NCBI GenBank assembly: GCA_965221175.1 | Contig: OZ244867.1 | Coordinates: 1,116,001 to 1,180,000 of the forward strand | DNA length: 64,000 nt | From: JAJDZL01 sp965221175 | GTDB taxonomy: Bacteria; Pseudomonadota; Gammaproteobacteria; Arenicellales; JAJDZL01 | Direction of reading: 5' to 3' | Shown here: piece by piece, positions 1 through 9,449 of the stretch | Layout of the letters: every line of letters begins with the position of its first letter | How positions within the stretch are numbered: position 1 is the first letter of the stretch | Notes under the pieces: generated by a model | What the model was told of the DNA's origin: nothing | What the model saw: the letters and a program-made list of their open reading frames with translations, nothing else | The model's database searches: none | Translations under genes and position numbers: made by a program

Positions 1-1112
1 CACTGACGCAGCTTTTCCTTCACGATCTGCCACATCCGAGCAAATCCCAGAGGTTCAATCGCAAGTAAGAATATGATCGAACCCCCATATATGATCAGCT
101 CCAGATTCGCTAGTGCTGATCCAGACAATGTTCCCTCCCCCACATGCGAAGCCATAATGTTCAGAAATGGCGGCAGCAGTACGATGAACGCCGCTCCTAG
201 AAATGATCCCATGATTGAACCCAGCCCACCAATGATGATCATGAACAGTATTGTGAATGAACGAATCAGGTCGAATGCTTCCGTGTCTGCATTGCCGACG
301 TAAGTAAAAACATACATCGCGCCGGCAACTCCGCAGTAGAAAGAACTGATTGCAAAAGCCAGAAGTTTGGTGCGAAGCGGGCGTATGCCGATGATTTCAG
401 CGGCAATGTCGAAATCTCGAATGGCCATCCAGGCGCGGCCGGTCATGCCCCGTACCAAATTCTTCGCTAGCAAAGCGAGAATTACCACGACCGTAAGAGT
501 GACCAGATATTTCGCTTCTGGGGTAGCATTTGGACCCGATACGAGCACATTAATCGGCGAGAGAAAGTCTAGTGCTCTACCTTCTTCCGCAAGTGCTCCG
601 AACAAAGTCGAAGTTGGTGCTGAAGCCACGCCGGCCGCGTCGTAATTTGTAAACCAGCCAACGTGGTCAAAAATCCACAGCAAAAAGAACTGCGAAGCCA
701 GTGTCGCAACTGCGAGATAGAAGCCTTTGATTCTTAGCGAAGGGATACCGAACAGGACTCCGACTACAGCCGCCATCAAACCCGCGAGGATAAAGTCGAA
801 GATCAACGGAATTTCAGGCAGACGCAAAACGAGGTTGTAGCAACCGAATGCTCCGACTGCCATAAATCCCCCAGTACCGAGAGATAATTGCCCTGCATAA
901 CCTGTAAGCAGGTTGAGACCGAGAGCAGCCAGTCCGAATACCAGCAACTGGGTAAGAATCGGACCCATAATGTACTGGCTGCCCGACAACGGCGGCCAGA
1001 TATACGCAATGAGCAGAATAACCGTGATACCCAATCGATCATTGGTGATCGGAAAAATCGCCTGATCAGCACGATAACTCGATTTGTACTGTCCGACTTC
1101 CCTATAAATCAT
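1..1112 (-). CDS. livM: Branched-chain amino acid type ABC transporter permease LivM (partial, C-terminus outside window)
   Basis: Reading the minus strand from an ATG at 1112 gives about 370 residues without a stop, so the gene runs off the left edge. The protein is strongly hydrophobic with several membrane segments and carries the LivM-type GLNLLTGYAGQLSLG stretch near residue 65 and the conserved IRDFDIAAEIIGI loop that contacts the ATPase. In this family LivM pairs with LivH to form the inner-membrane channel of a high-affinity importer. It follows livH by 11 nt in the same operon. The presence of an acyl-CoA ligase in the operon makes the substrate uncertain: leucine-type amino acids or another small carboxylate are both possible. 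Confidence 0.93.
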   Translation of the reverse strand, partial: MIYREVGQYKSSYRADQAIFPITNDRLGITVILLIAYIWPPLSGSQYIMGPILTQLLVFGLAALGLNLLTGYAGQLSLGTGGFMAVGAFGCYNLVLRLPEIPLIFDFILAGLMAAVVGVLFGIPSLRIKGFYLAVATLASQFFLLWIFDHVGWFTNYDAAGVASAPTSTLFGALAEEGRALDFLSPINVLVSGPNATPEAKYLVTLTVVVILALLAKNLVRGMTGRAWMAIRDFDIAAEIIGIRPLRTKLLAFAISSFYCGVAGAMYVFTYVGNADTEAFDLIRSFTILFMIIIGGLGSIMGSFLGAAFIVLLPPFLNIMASHVGEGTLSGSALANLELIIYGGSIIFLLAIEPLGFARMWQIVKEKLRQ

Positions 1113-1123
1113 GGACTAAGCAC

Positions 1124-2344
1124 CTAGACCCGTTCAATAATCTTTTCGCCAAACATACCTTGCGGGCGAAACATTAGAAATATCATCCCCAACATGTACG
1201 GTGTCCAATTTTCCGTACCACCTCCGAAGAACGGAATGCCGACAAAAACTTCAAACAGCTTTTCAGTTGCGCCAACAATCAGGCCTCCAATGATGGCACC
1301 CGGAATGGAAGTGAACCCACCGATAATGAGGACTGGAAGTGCTTTGAATGCAAGCAGTGAAATGCTGAACTGAACACCAAGCTTGGAGCCCCACATCAGT
1401 CCTGCGACCAGGGCTACGATTCCCGCAGCTGCCCACACAACCACCCAAATGTTCTTTAGGGGAATGCCCACACTCAATGCCGCCTGATGATCATCGGCAA
1501 CTGCGCGAAGCGCTCTTCCGACTCGGGTTTTCTGGAAGAATATTGCAAGTGCTGTCACCAAAGCCGCAGCAATCAGTCCCGCATAAAGATCGAACTGGCT
1601 GAGATATACACCGTAAAATTCGAATGGAATATCGGGAATTCCAATATCCAGTGCATGCACATCTGCATCCCAGACTCCTTGCGCTATGCCTTCGATTACA
1701 TAGTTCAACCCGATTGTCGCCATGAAAAGGATGATCGGTTCCTGATTGACCATTGGCCGTAGAACAATTCTTTCAATCGCAATTGCCAGTCCAATTACGA
1801 TCACCAGAGTAACGGCAAAAGATCGATAAACAATCGCTCCATCTGTAACCAGCGAGATCACTGCAAGTCCCAGCAGTACTCCAATCGCCCACTGAGGCGA
1901 GCGTACTGCAGTCGTCATCATCAAGAAAATCAGCAATGTAACGAAAATACCACGCCACATATTCTGTCCGCCATCTACGAACATGGCGCACACAACCAGC
2001 AGTACGGCAGCTATAAATAGCGGTATTCGCCCTAAGTACCGGTCTGAGAATTTTTTAACTGCGCTGCCCTCCGTCTTCAACTTCGTGAGCAACAGCATGA
2101 CTGCTGCGGCACCCGCTAGACCGATTGAAAGCCAGCCGGTCCACATCCAGAAATCCGATGCGACTTCGGTTAGCAGTACAAAGGTTAGTGCTCCGAACAG
2201 AACAAGCGCACCTTGTGCGAAATTGAATATCGATGACGCCTTGAATATCAGCACCAATCCCAACGCCACCAAGGAATACATGATGCCTGACAGAAGGCCA
2301 CCGACCAGAACTTCAAGAAAAAATACAAAATCTTCTAATGCCAT
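1124..2344 (-). CDS. livH: Branched-chain amino acid type ABC transporter permease LivH, long form
   Basis: Inner-membrane permease that would pair with LivM. The N-terminus shows the LivH signature (LVALGLVLIFKASSIFNFAQG, read in two halves), and the C-terminal half has the loop around residues 285-310 (HQAALSVGIPLKNIW) that docks on the ATPase. At 406 residues it is about 100 longer than an ordinary LivH of roughly 300. The extra part is a hydrophobic insert at about residues 65-170 that looks like several added membrane helices. It lies between livG (14 nt upstream) and livM (11 nt downstream), which supports one transcript. Confidence 0.93.
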   Translation of the reverse strand: MALEDFVFFLEVLVGGLLSGIMYSLVALGLVLIFKASSIFNFAQGALVLFGALTFVLLTEVASDFWMWTGWLSIGLAGAAAVMLLLTKLKTEGSAVKKFSDRYLGRIPLFIAAVLLVVCAMFVDGGQNMWRGIFVTLLIFLMMTTAVRSPQWAIGVLLGLAVISLVTDGAIVYRSFAVTLVIVIGLAIAIERIVLRPMVNQEPIILFMATIGLNYVIEGIAQGVWDADVHALDIGIPDIPFEFYGVYLSQFDLYAGLIAAALVTALAIFFQKTRVGRALRAVADDHQAALSVGIPLKNIWVVVWAAAGIVALVAGLMWGSKLGVQFSISLLAFKALPVLIIGGFTSIPGAIIGGLIVGATEKLFEVFVGIPFFGGGTENWTPYMLGMIFLMFRPQGMFGEKIIERV

Positions 2345-2358
2345 ACTGATTCACACTC

Positions 2359-3189
2359 TTAATGTTCGCCGAGGTATGCTCGTATTACGTCTTTATTGGT
2401 GCGCACCTCGTCCGGCACGCCATAAGCGATTCTTTCACCATGATCGAGTACGACAACATGATCGGATATATCCATGACTACACTCATGTCATGCTCAATC
2501 AACACGACGGTGGTACCAAACTCGTCATTCACATCCAGAACGAATCTTGCCATGTCTTCTTTTTCTTCAAGATTCATACCTGCCATGGGTTCGTCCAGTA
2601 GCAGAATTGTCGGTTCCATTGCCAAAGCTCTTCCAAGCTCAACCCGCTTCTGCAGTCCGTAAGGCAGTTTTCCGACCGGTGTTTTTCGAATTTCCTGAAT
2701 TTCAAGGAAATCAATAATTCCTTCGACAAACTCGCGATGTTCATTTTCCTGCTGCTGTGCCGGATAGTAGAATGCTTCCTTGAGAAAATTGTGCTTGATC
2801 TTGATGATTCGCCCAGTCATGATATTGTCCAACGTTGACATGCCTTTGAACAAAGCGATGTTCTGGAACGTTCGGGCGAAACCTATTCTGGCAACTTTAT
2901 CCGGTGAAGCGTTTGTTCGGTCTTTCCCCTGAAAGGAAATCGTACCCGCACTTGCCTTGTAAAATCCGCTAATCACGTTCAGCATCGAGGTTTTACCTGC
3001 TCCGTTGGGGCCAATGATGGAAAAAATCTCGTGATTGTATACAGAAAATCCGACATTCTGCAATGCTTTGACACCGCCGAAGCTGACGTAAATTCCTTCG
3101 ACTTCCAGAATCAAGTCGGTAAATACTCGAGAACGCTGAGTTTCGTAATCTTGACTGGATTGTGGTGCTGCGGTATCCATGCTTGACAC
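2359..3189 (-). CDS. livG: Branched-chain amino acid type ABC transporter ATP-binding protein LivG
   Basis: Cytoplasmic ATPase subunit of the importer. Visible motifs are Walker A GPNGAGKT at residues 60-67, an ABC signature region LPYGLQKRVELGRAL, Walker B ILLLDEPMAGMN followed by the LivG-type E-E-K-E-D-M, and the H-loop in VVLIEHDMSVV. The length of 276 residues includes about 25 extra N-terminal residues compared with typical LivG of 255. It starts 2 nt after the stop of the acyl-CoA ligase, so the two are probably translationally coupled. The partner LivF and the binding protein are not in the window and may lie beyond the left edge. Confidence 0.93.
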   Translation of the reverse strand: MSSMDTAAPQSSQDYETQRSRVFTDLILEVEGIYVSFGGVKALQNVGFSVYNHEIFSIIGPNGAGKTSMLNVISGFYKASAGTISFQGKDRTNASPDKVARIGFARTFQNIALFKGMSTLDNIMTGRIIKIKHNFLKEAFYYPAQQQENEHREFVEGIIDFLEIQEIRKTPVGKLPYGLQKRVELGRALAMEPTILLLDEPMAGMNLEEKEDMARFVLDVNDEFGTTVVLIEHDMSVVMDISDHVVVLDHGERIAYGVPDEVRTNKDVIRAYLGEH

Positions 3190-3191
3190 TT

Positions 3192-5141
3192 CTAGCTTGC
3201 CATTTTCATGTGATCAAAAATCTGAACATCCTGAATTTCCAGGTCTGCCGACATGGTGCCCTTACGTCCATCCTCGAAAGTTACGATGTTCTCAATGTGA
3301 CCACGATTGGAATCTGAATAAAGAGCATCAATCAGGCTGCTGAACCGTTCCGAAATGATTCTGCGACGCACTTTACGGGTCCGAGTCAATTCGCCATCGT
3401 CGGCATCAAGCTCTTTATGCAAGATCAGAAATTTCTTGATCTGGGAGCCGGAAATTTCGCTATCGCTGGACAAATCCTGATTGGTTTTTTCAATGCATTT
3501 ACGGATCATTTCGTACACCTGCTCATTACCCGCCAGCTCCTGATAGCTGGCATAAGAGACACTGTGACGTTCTGCCCAGTTGCTGACGGCATCAAGATCG
3601 ATATTGATAAAGGCACTGACGTAATCCTTCTGATCTCCAAAGGTGACCACTTCGCGAATTTGTGGGAAAAACTTGAGTTTGTTTTCCAGAAACTTGGGGG
3701 CAAACAGTGTGCCGTCGTTCAGTTTTCCGACATCTTTCACGCGATCGATGATTTTCAGATGTCCTCCGTCGTCGAAATAGCCGGCATCACCGGTAAATAC
3801 CCAACCATCGCCAGTTCTTGTGGACAGAGTCGCTTCCGGATTCTTGTAGTAACTGTGAAATACACCCGGACTTTTGTACATGACCTCGCCGCTGTCGGAA
3901 ATCTTGACGTCCACGTCAGGAAACGGCAGTCCGCAGGTATCTGGCTTTACATCATTATCGGCCTGCACTGTAATGTAGACCGATGCCTCGGTCTGACCAT
4001 AGAGCTGCTTGACATTGATGCCCAGTGAACGGAAAAATTCGAATATCTCAGGGCCGATTGCTTCACCAGCGGTATAAGCGAGTCGCATCCGACTGAATCC
4101 CATTGTGTTCTTGAGCGGGCCATAAACCAGAAAATTGCCGATCAGGTAGAGAATTCGGTCTACCAACCCAACCGATTCCTTCTCGAGTATGCGTACGCCG
4201 CATCGCCTAGCGACGCCCATGAAGTAATCAAACATTTTGCGCTTGGTCCAACTGGCGTCTTCCATCCGTACCAGTACGGTTGTCAATATGTTTTCAAAGA
4301 TTCTAGGTGGACTGAAGAAATAGGTTGGCCCGATTTCCTGCATATCATGCATTACTGTAGCGCCACTCTCCGGACAACTGACGCAAAATCCTGAAACATA
4401 AGATTGCGCATAGGAAAAAATGTGGTCTCCGACCCATGCCATCGGTAGATAAGCCAGACACTCTTCTTTTTCGGTGAGTTTGTCAAATTCAATAGAATTC
4501 AAGACGGTTGTCAGTATGTTCCGATAGGTAAGAATTACACCTTTGGGGAAACCCGTGGTCCCGGACGTATAGAGAATGACGGAAATATCGCGACTGGACC
4601 CCTTTTGCAACTCACTCTCAAAAAATTCCGGTTTTTTTGTATCGAATGCGTCGCCTTCGGCAATCAGATTCTTATATTCATACAAATTTTGAGGCGTGTA
4701 ATGTTTAAGCCCCCGTGGGTCATCGTAGTAGATCTGTTCCAGCTTCGGGCATTTTTCAGAGATTTCGAGTAACTTGTCGACTTGTTCCTGATCTTCAACC
4801 AGCGCAAACCTTATATCTGCATGATTGATGACATATTCCATTTCCTCGGCTACGGAGTCCTGATATAGAGGGACAGGAATTCCGCCGAGGCACTGAGCTG
4901 CAGCCATGCCCCAATAAAGCCGAGGCCGATTATCACCCACGATGGCAAGTTTATCTCCTCTTCGAAAGCCGGCAGCAGCTAGCCCGCATGCGACACTTCG
5001 AACTTCATTTGCCACTTGTTCCCAAGTCCATGTCTGCCAGATTCCAAAGTCCTTTTCCCGCATCGCAGGACGACTCGGACTCAAATTCTTTCGATTGAGA
5101 AGAAGCTTCGGAAAGGTGTCTAGCTTGGGATCTAGTTTCAT
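3192..5141 (-). CDS. AMP-forming long-chain acyl-CoA synthetase
   Basis: Member of the ANL adenylate-forming family, which activates a carboxylic acid with ATP and joins it to CoA. The P-loop YTSGTTGFPKG is at residues 191-201, and the downstream adenylation motifs include YGQTEAS near 380 and the hinge TGDAGYFDDGGHLKIIDR near 475. At 649 residues it is of the large FadD15/FAA type. It is the first gene of an operon with livG-livH-livM. This ligase-plus-Liv arrangement is common in proteobacteria and suggests that the imported compound may be a fatty, aromatic or branched acid rather than leucine. That substrate link is inference. Confidence 0.9.
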   Translation of the reverse strand: MKLDPKLDTFPKLLLNRKNLSPSRPAMREKDFGIWQTWTWEQVANEVRSVACGLAAAGFRRGDKLAIVGDNRPRLYWGMAAAQCLGGIPVPLYQDSVAEEMEYVINHADIRFALVEDQEQVDKLLEISEKCPKLEQIYYDDPRGLKHYTPQNLYEYKNLIAEGDAFDTKKPEFFESELQKGSSRDISVILYTSGTTGFPKGVILTYRNILTTVLNSIEFDKLTEKEECLAYLPMAWVGDHIFSYAQSYVSGFCVSCPESGATVMHDMQEIGPTYFFSPPRIFENILTTVLVRMEDASWTKRKMFDYFMGVARRCGVRILEKESVGLVDRILYLIGNFLVYGPLKNTMGFSRMRLAYTAGEAIGPEIFEFFRSLGINVKQLYGQTEASVYITVQADNDVKPDTCGLPFPDVDVKISDSGEVMYKSPGVFHSYYKNPEATLSTRTGDGWVFTGDAGYFDDGGHLKIIDRVKDVGKLNDGTLFAPKFLENKLKFFPQIREVVTFGDQKDYVSAFINIDLDAVSNWAERHSVSYASYQELAGNEQVYEMIRKCIEKTNQDLSSDSEISGSQIKKFLILHKELDADDGELTRTRKVRRRIISERFSSLIDALYSDSNRGHIENIVTFEDGRKGTMSADLEIQDVQIFDHMKMAS

Positions 5142-5274
5142 AATTACAAGTAGTATTACAGACTTTTTACGGTAAATTCTTTATCGCAGAAAATTTTCGC
5201 AAAACAAATAGTTTACAGCAAAATGTAAGCATTCAAAAAATTAGTTGGATATAAGCTTGTTCCGTAAATTTAAT

Positions 5275-6090
5275 TTATTCGATAGGAGTTTCGCTGGAAT
5301 TCCCCCACTCTGACCAAGAACCGGCATATCCGCGGATTCGGTCATATCCCAGAGATTTCAGCATGGCATATGCGTGTGAAGAGCGATGATGCGTCTGGCA
5401 GTAGGTAATAATTTCCTTGTCAGGAGTAATTCCCTGTTGGTAAAGCATGTCCCGCAGCTCATCACTGGATTTGAAGCGATTATTTCTGGAAGTATCAATA
5501 GTATCCAGCCAGTTGACATTTCTGGCACCAGGTATATGACCACCACGCAGTGCACGGACATCAAATCCTTGATATTCCATGGGAGACCTGGCATCCAGCA
5601 AACCGACGTCGGAGTCGGTGAGTTTGGAAAGAATGTAGTTCTTGTCGGCCTGGGATTTGCCGTTTACCTGCACCGGATAGTCACTGCGCTCAACCACCTG
5701 CGGAAGTGAATAATCAACAGGATGTGATTCATTCTTCCATGCTATAAAACCGCCGTTCAGCAGTGAAGAATTCGGATGCGCCAGTACATCAAGTGTCCAC
5801 AGCAGTCTTGAAGCGCGCCCGTTGCCTTCGGAGTCATAGGCAACGACGTGTTTATCTCGCGTCAAGCCAACCGCAGAAAATACTTCTTTCAGATTTTTAG
5901 TTGGAGGTAATGTACCGCTTGTTGGTACATTGCCGGATACGATATCCAGATAATCGATATGCACAGCACCTGGAATGCGTTCTTTTTCATACACATCCGA
6001 ATCGCCGACATCTACGACCAAAAGATCAGGATGACCGAGAACTTCTTCCAGTTGTGATGGCTCCAATAAAAAAGGTAAATCTAGCTTCAT
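5275..6090 (-). CDS. Two-domain sulfurtransferase (rhodanese family)
   Basis: A 271-residue tandem rhodanese. The inactive N-terminal domain holds the DVGDSDVYEKERIPGAVHI region (residues 27-45) and the C-terminal domain holds LLDARSPMEYQG near 164-175. The active loop begins at Cys231 as CQTHHRS, a form closer to thiosulfate sulfurtransferases than to the CGSGVTA loop of mercaptopyruvate enzymes. Such proteins pass sulfane sulfur from thiosulfate or 3-mercaptopyruvate to acceptors. It starts at an ATG at 6090 in a monocistronic setting, with AT-rich DNA on both sides. The window has a second tandem rhodanese at 13173-14006 with a different active loop. Confidence 0.88.
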   Translation of the reverse strand: MKLDLPFLLEPSQLEEVLGHPDLLVVDVGDSDVYEKERIPGAVHIDYLDIVSGNVPTSGTLPPTKNLKEVFSAVGLTRDKHVVAYDSEGNGRASRLLWTLDVLAHPNSSLLNGGFIAWKNESHPVDYSLPQVVERSDYPVQVNGKSQADKNYILSKLTDSDVGLLDARSPMEYQGFDVRALRGGHIPGARNVNWLDTIDTSRNNRFKSSDELRDMLYQQGITPDKEIITYCQTHHRSSHAYAMLKSLGYDRIRGYAGSWSEWGNSSETPIE

Positions 6091-6422
6091 TGCAAATAAT
6101 TCTCTTATTCCATTTAATTTTGAAATATTTTTCTAAATTCCTATGTCAATATATATCATTTTAGAAATGTTTAACATAAATATAATTCTATAAATCAAAT
6201 TGTCAAGAGTGAGAGTTTCCCGTTGGCGCATTATTTTATTCCCGCCAGTAAGATTCTCACTTTAAAATTCCAAAATTTCTGGTACAGATGTCCATTCAGG
6301 CCATTTTGGCAACTCCCACCGTCGAATGGCTCTGTCCATCGTGTTGATGGCTGTGATTGAGTGAATTCAGGTCGCGCAGGAACCTGCCGCCAGGCATTGC
6401 CGAGTGGATGGTTTGACAGCCG
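6091..6422. other. Gene-free AT-rich stretch bordering the insertion sequence
   Basis: No supported gene. The first part is very AT-rich and should hold the promoter of the sulfurtransferase on the minus strand. The part from about 6210 on probably contains the outer end of the insertion sequence whose transposase ends at 6423, but I could not define a terminal inverted repeat or a target duplication by eye. Confidence 0.5.
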
Positions 6423-7357
6423 TCAGGCTACCAGTGGCAAAATTAGCGATCTGATTCGCTGTGGCTGACCCTGGTGGATCGAGGTACAGGCCATCGCCAG
6501 CATCACTGACAGACTCAGGGCAACCCGCATCTGCATGGTTTCAAGCCCTCGCATATAGTGGCGCTCCAACTGAAAGTCGCGACCGACCCGGGCATTGATG
6601 CGCTCCAGTGCACTGCGTTTTTTGTGCAGACGCTTCCATCGATAGGTGTGCTTTGGCAATGCCGCAAAGGTGCGAAGCTTCTCCTCGTTGATCCTGATGC
6701 GTACGATGCGCCGTTTTGCATCTTGGCGAACACCGCCGAGCCGATGGCACTCCTCACGCCCGGCACACACCTCACCGGTGTCGGACACCGGACAGTGGAA
6801 CTTCTGCGTGCCGCGTTTTCTCTCCAGTCCGGAATACGACATCTGCCGAACCTTGCGGGTTTCCGGGCATTTGCAGTACAGCTTGCCCACCTCATCGTGA
6901 ATCATCGTGTCGACACGATCCTCATTCAGCGACCGAGTGGGATATCTGAGTCCGTCAACCGCCTCTTCCTGCCACATGCGTCGAACATCTATCGCCGTTG
7001 TCACCCCATGTCGGTAAAATATCTTGCGCAACTCATCGGTGTCCAGGCCCTTGTCGGCGACGAAACTTTTGCAGCGCTCTCCGAGTTCGCTTTCGAGCAT
7101 GTTGGACACCAGTTCCTTGCATTCCTTGATTTCGGTTTCGTTCGCCGGTTTTAGGGAAAACGCAATCGGCAACTCATAACGCACACCAGCTTGTAAATAC
7201 AGCTTATAACCAAACCAAGATTTCACTTTCTTCTGTGCCCGGCCTTTCTGATCGATGTAGTGATACTCGTGCTTGCCCCAACGGGCGTCCGGGTCCGAGG
7301 TCCTGCCCTTGCCGCGAATCTCTTTGCCGGTTGAATGCGATTCCAGCGCCTTACCGT
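6423..7357 (-). pseudogene. DDE transposase, C-terminal part (gene split by the RIT element)
   Basis: Reads DGKALESHSTGKEIRGKG from about 7357 downward and continues to a stop at 6423. The first catalytic Asp lies in DGKAL, the second in FVADKGLD and the Glu in the RSALERINARVG region, which fits a DDE transposase of the IS1182/IS5-like type (family assignment tentative). There is no start codon: upstream of DGKAL the frame meets a TAG and then the end of the RIT element. The N-terminal half of what appears to be the same gene lies at 10763-11131, on the far side of the element. Roughly 30-40 residues between the halves are missing, so the junction also lost some sequence. Confidence 0.8.
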
Positions 7358-7378
7358 CCTATGTAGCACTCAGAACTA

Positions 7379-7394
7379 TGTAGCGCAATTGAAT
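7379..7394 (+). repeat. Left terminal inverted repeat of the RIT element
   Basis: TGTAGCGCAATTGAAT. It matches the inverted copy at 10746-10762 apart from one inserted base and one change. A short direct repeat CTATGTAGC sits at 7359-7367 and 7376-7384, so the exact element edge could be up to 17 bases further left. Confidence 0.65.
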
Positions 7395-7473
7395 GGCAGC
7401 CGAGATAACTATCTAAAAAGATATAAAAATAAATTGACTGTTTTCGAATTGCGCAACATAGTAATATGGGTTC

Positions 7474-8493
7474 CTACAGATTACTGAGAAACGCCAATAG
7501 GCTGTCATCAGGCTTAAACCGTTGTGGCTTTCCATGATGTGGAGTCGTTTTGGCGAGTGCTGCTTCTTTTAATTTGAGCGTTACCTCTATGTAAACCTGA
7601 GTTGTTTGGATGTCTTCGTGGCCAAGCCATAGTGCCATGGTCGTGCGATCAACTCCGGCATGTAACAGTTCCATAGCTGCTGTGTGGCGCAAAAGATGAA
7701 CTGTGACACGTTGGTGTTTCAGCGACGGACATAGTGTTTGTGCCGTCGCCTGGTGTTATTTCAACAGGTGCTGAACGCCGTGGACAGTCAACTGTTCTCC
7801 ATTGATACTGGGAAAAAGTATGTTCTGATGTCCGCGCTCGGGCTCGCTCATCCAGGCGTTCAACACTGCACAGGTTGGTTTAGCCAGTGGCGTACAGCGT
7901 CGCTTGCGGCCCTTGCCGATGACCCGTACATGGGAGCTAACCCCCATGATCATATCCTCGCGCTTCAAAGCGGTCAGCTCCGAGACGCGAAGGCCGGTCT
8001 GCACGGCTGTGAGAATAAATGCGTGATCACGTCTTCCTGTCCAGGTAGTTCGGTCAGGTGCCTGCAACAGGGCATCGACCTGATCCCGACTCAGAAATCC
8101 GATTTGTTTTCGCTCGAATCGTTTGTCCGGAATCGCGAGCACGCGCTGAATTTGCGTTGCGTGTGCCGGAAACAATTCGTACGAAGCGTAACGGAAAAAC
8201 GATCGCACTGCTGTCAGACGCAGGTTTCGGGTGCGGACACTGACATTGCGCGTAACCTCAAGATCTTCAAGAAACTCGGTGACGAGTGGCGCGTCAATTT
8301 GCTCAAAGAGTAGTTGCGCCGGCGCTAGTCCGAGGCGTTGCGAGGCAAATGACAGCAGCAGCCGAAACGAGTCGCGATAGGATACCACGGTGTGTGGACT
8401 GACATCGCGCTGGCGCATCAGCCTGTCGATGAAGAAACGTTCCAGTAAGGGTGCCAGAAACAACGGATCGTTCAGATTATTCGACTGCTTCAT
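7474..8493 (-). pseudogene. Third tyrosine recombinase of the RIT element (RitC-like), interrupted by one in-frame TAA
   Basis: One continuous reading frame of about 339 codons from ATG 8493 to 7474, broken only by a TAA at 7756-7758. The first 245 residues hold the SAM-like N-terminal DNA-binding domain and the catalytic Arg in QTGLRVSEL. After the stop the same frame continues with the second catalytic box HLLRHTAAM, then LGHEDIQTTQVYIEV with the late His and the nucleophilic Tyr. All catalytic residues are therefore encoded, but the nucleophile lies behind the stop. The start overlaps the stop of the second recombinase by 4 nt (ATGA). Either a fresh nonsense mutation or stop readthrough would explain the pattern. 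Confidence 0.85.
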
Positions 8494-9449
8494 GACGTTG
8501 TCTCCCAGCGGTGTTCCATGCGCTGCATCGCTTCGGACATCAATCCGGGACTGGACTCCAGATACCAGTAGGTATCTCGGATGCAGACATGCCCCAACAT
8601 TGCTGACAACACCGGCAACAACCGCTGTGGGTCCTGATTTTGCTGATACCAGCCTTCTAACAACCTGGTAGCAAAGCGATGGCGCAAGTCATGCAGACGC
8701 GGACCACGCCGGTCGCTTGGTCCGCGAAGGCCGATCTGACGGGAGGTCTCGGCGAACCGCGCTTGGACCGCTGCTTCGGTCAGACGGTTCCCCCGGCTTG
8801 AGACAAACAGATAGTCTGAAATCACCTGGCTGTGCCAATGACACTGCCGTTGCTCGATTTACTCGGCAAGCACTTGACATGTGGATTCATGTAATGGCAC
8901 CAGGCGGGTGCGAGCGTGTTTTGCAGTGAGTATCGTCACAATTGCGGCCTGAAGGTCCACATCCTGGACCTTCAGATTGCAGGCTTCCGAAATCCGCATC
9001 CCCGTCACACTCAGCAACCCGATCAGGCAGTAGCAGGTCAACGGGAGCAAGCTCTCGCGCGGGCATCGGGCAGGTCGGCTAACAAGCGCTTGTAGCAACT
9101 GTTCGATTTCAATGTCAGAGTAAAGATAGGGCTTGGCTCGTAGATTTTTTGACGGCACCGATGTTGGTTCAGGAATTTCGGTGCGCCGGTCGGTGCCTTG
9201 ACGATAAAGCGCGAAACCGCGCACTGCCACTAGCCGTTGATTCCATACCCCTGATTTACCGTTGCATTGCTGCAGCCAGGCGAGCACCAGGTTTCGCGTA
9301 ATGTATGAGGCGTTTCGCTGTTGAAGAAAGTCAGCAAACTGCCCAAGAATGCGATCGTATCCTCTGAGTTTGTATCCCAGACTGCGGCGAAGGCTCAGAT
9401 AGTTGCCAATGTCTTGTTTGATCGTGTTCATGTGCGACCTCCAGGCCAC
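8490..9449 (-). pseudogene. Second tyrosine recombinase of the RIT element (RitB-like), interrupted by one in-frame TAA
   Basis: A 319-codon frame from 9449 to 8490 with a single TAA at 8859-8861 between CQVLAE and IEQRQCHWH. The upstream part has the core-binding domain and the first catalytic Arg in VTGMRISEACNL. The downstream part has HDLRHRFATRLL, the LGH motif and the Tyr-containing TYWYLE segment. Nothing else in the frame is damaged. The start overlaps the end of the first recombinase by 22 nt and the stop overlaps the third gene by 4 nt, which is the tight packing expected in a RIT trio. Without readthrough the product lacks the nucleophilic Tyr and would be inactive. Confidence 0.85.

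Noticed and set aside
1983..2477. 164-codon plus-strand frame
   Set aside because: Antisense to livH and livG, no recognisable domain.
6558..7154. 198-codon plus-strand frame
   Set aside because: Antisense to the transposase fragment, whose DDE motifs are on the minus strand.
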